64,000 nt of DNA. It comes from Hemibagrus wyckioides. Lineage: Eukaryota > Chordata > Actinopteri > Siluriformes > Bagridae. The stretch lies in contig NC_080732.1 in the NCBI RefSeq assembly GCF_019097595.1, positions 5,134,854-5,198,853 on the forward strand, in the 5' to 3' direction. This document shows positions 63,344 through 64,000 of the stretch, in pieces. Below the pieces are notes generated by a model. That model did no database searches, was not told the DNA's origin, and worked only from the letters and a program-made list of their open reading frames with translations. The translations under genes and the position numbers were made by a program. Within the stretch, counting starts at the first letter, position 1; the number at the start of each line of letters is the position of its first letter.

Positions 63344-63356
63344 CCTCAACTTAATT

Positions 63357-63476
63357 AATTCATTGTCTATACCCGCTTATTCCTAATTAGGGTCACGGGG
63401 GTCTGCTGGAGCCTATCCCAGCGCACATAGGGCGAAGGCAGGGGTACACCCTGGACAGGTCACCAGTCCATCGCAG
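63357..63476 (-). mobile_element. Truncated retroposon tail with perfect target duplication
   Basis: Minus-strand copy of the tail at 51086-51232 (TCTGCGATGGACTGGTGACC, then GGGATAGGCTCCAGC). A 14-base duplication ACCTCAACTTAATT flanks it at 63343-63356 and 63477-63490. Confidence 0.8.
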
Positions 63477-64000
63477 ACCTCAACTTAATTCACATCGGCT
63501 AAAGCCAGTTTCTCTTATTATGTTTATTATTATTAATAGTATTTTATTAGCTGTAAACATTCATTCTTTAACTATCTTCCCTCATATGTTTTTAATGGAT
63601 TTTTAAATGAATTTATTTATTTATTTTTTGGAAATGAAAGATTTTTTTTTAAAAAGTTCTCGGCTATGAAGACTTGCATGTGGTGGAAAACAGCTTTGAC
63701 TGATAAAAATCACTGATAGTGGAGTCCCCTTCCAAAAATGCTAAATAAACATCCCTAACAGAAAAATTCACCATTTCAATGACATTCTTTTACGTTTTTT
63801 TAATGGTGTTTTCTTCTTATTTATAAACTTGTTAAGCTATGAATGAAATTAAATTACACAAAGGTTTCTTGAATCAGATGAAAATTTGTTTGTACATTTC
63901 TTCCAGAAACTGCTGGGCCAGCTTGGGCTCTGTTACTTCTTGTAGTTACCTCTCATCATTTTCATAAAAAAATCCCTGCAGTGCTGTGAGTTACAGTACA

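Larger units (their letters stand above)
49535..64000 (+). other. cntnap2: First intron of cntnap2 (partial)
   Basis: 14.5 kb with no further exon that I can recognise, as expected for a gene whose first intron is huge in other vertebrates. It holds the mobile elements and repeats listed separately; 56120-58970 and 61120-63290 are otherwise featureless. Confidence 0.6.

Overview
The window looks like nuclear DNA of a ray-finned (teleost-type) fish. Coding sequence is sparse and split by introns with GT/AG boundaries. The DNA is AT-rich and full of Tc1/mariner, hAT, Ty3/Gypsy, RTE-type LINE and tRNA-derived SINE copies, plus very long CA, GAAA and TA microsatellites. I cannot name the species.

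Layout. (1) 1-19300: the whole thiamin pyrophosphokinase gene tpk1 on the minus strand. It has eight coding exons between 18495 and 482 (251 codons), a non-coding first exon near 19181 and a CRE-bearing promoter. A possible terminal exon of an unidentified plus-strand gene (247-327) ends tail-to-tail with it. The tpk1 introns hold several mobile elements and a 36-bp minisatellite. (2) 19200-41700: a tandemly duplicated block with three intact genes for secreted proteins with two C-type-lectin-like domains (24195, 35858, 40349) and one gutted copy near 37100-37480. The first duplication carried a piece of the tpk1 promoter (27436) and a LINE relic along with the lectin. Copy B was later split by about 5.3 kb of Ty3/Gypsy sequence; copy A received a Tc1 element. 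(3) 42900-49050: about 6 kb dominated by simple-sequence arrays. (4) 49438-64000: a plus-strand signal-peptide exon of exactly 97 coding bases, most likely exon 1 of the Caspr2 gene cntnap2, followed by about 14.5 kb of its first intron with Tc1/mariner and hAT insertions.

The divergent tpk1-cntnap2 arrangement matches my recollection of the mammalian order, and supports both calls. The lectin cluster sits between these two conserved genes and has no obvious counterpart there in mammals. It is the most interesting content of the window: a small, actively duplicating and gene-converting family of secreted lectin-like proteins with no classical calcium/sugar-binding motifs.

Mobile elements. 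Two nearly identical Tc1 elements (20131-21378 and 53491-54737) carry uninterrupted transposase frames with the DDE motifs. All other elements I found are broken. Comparisons to known genes are from memory; no searches were run.
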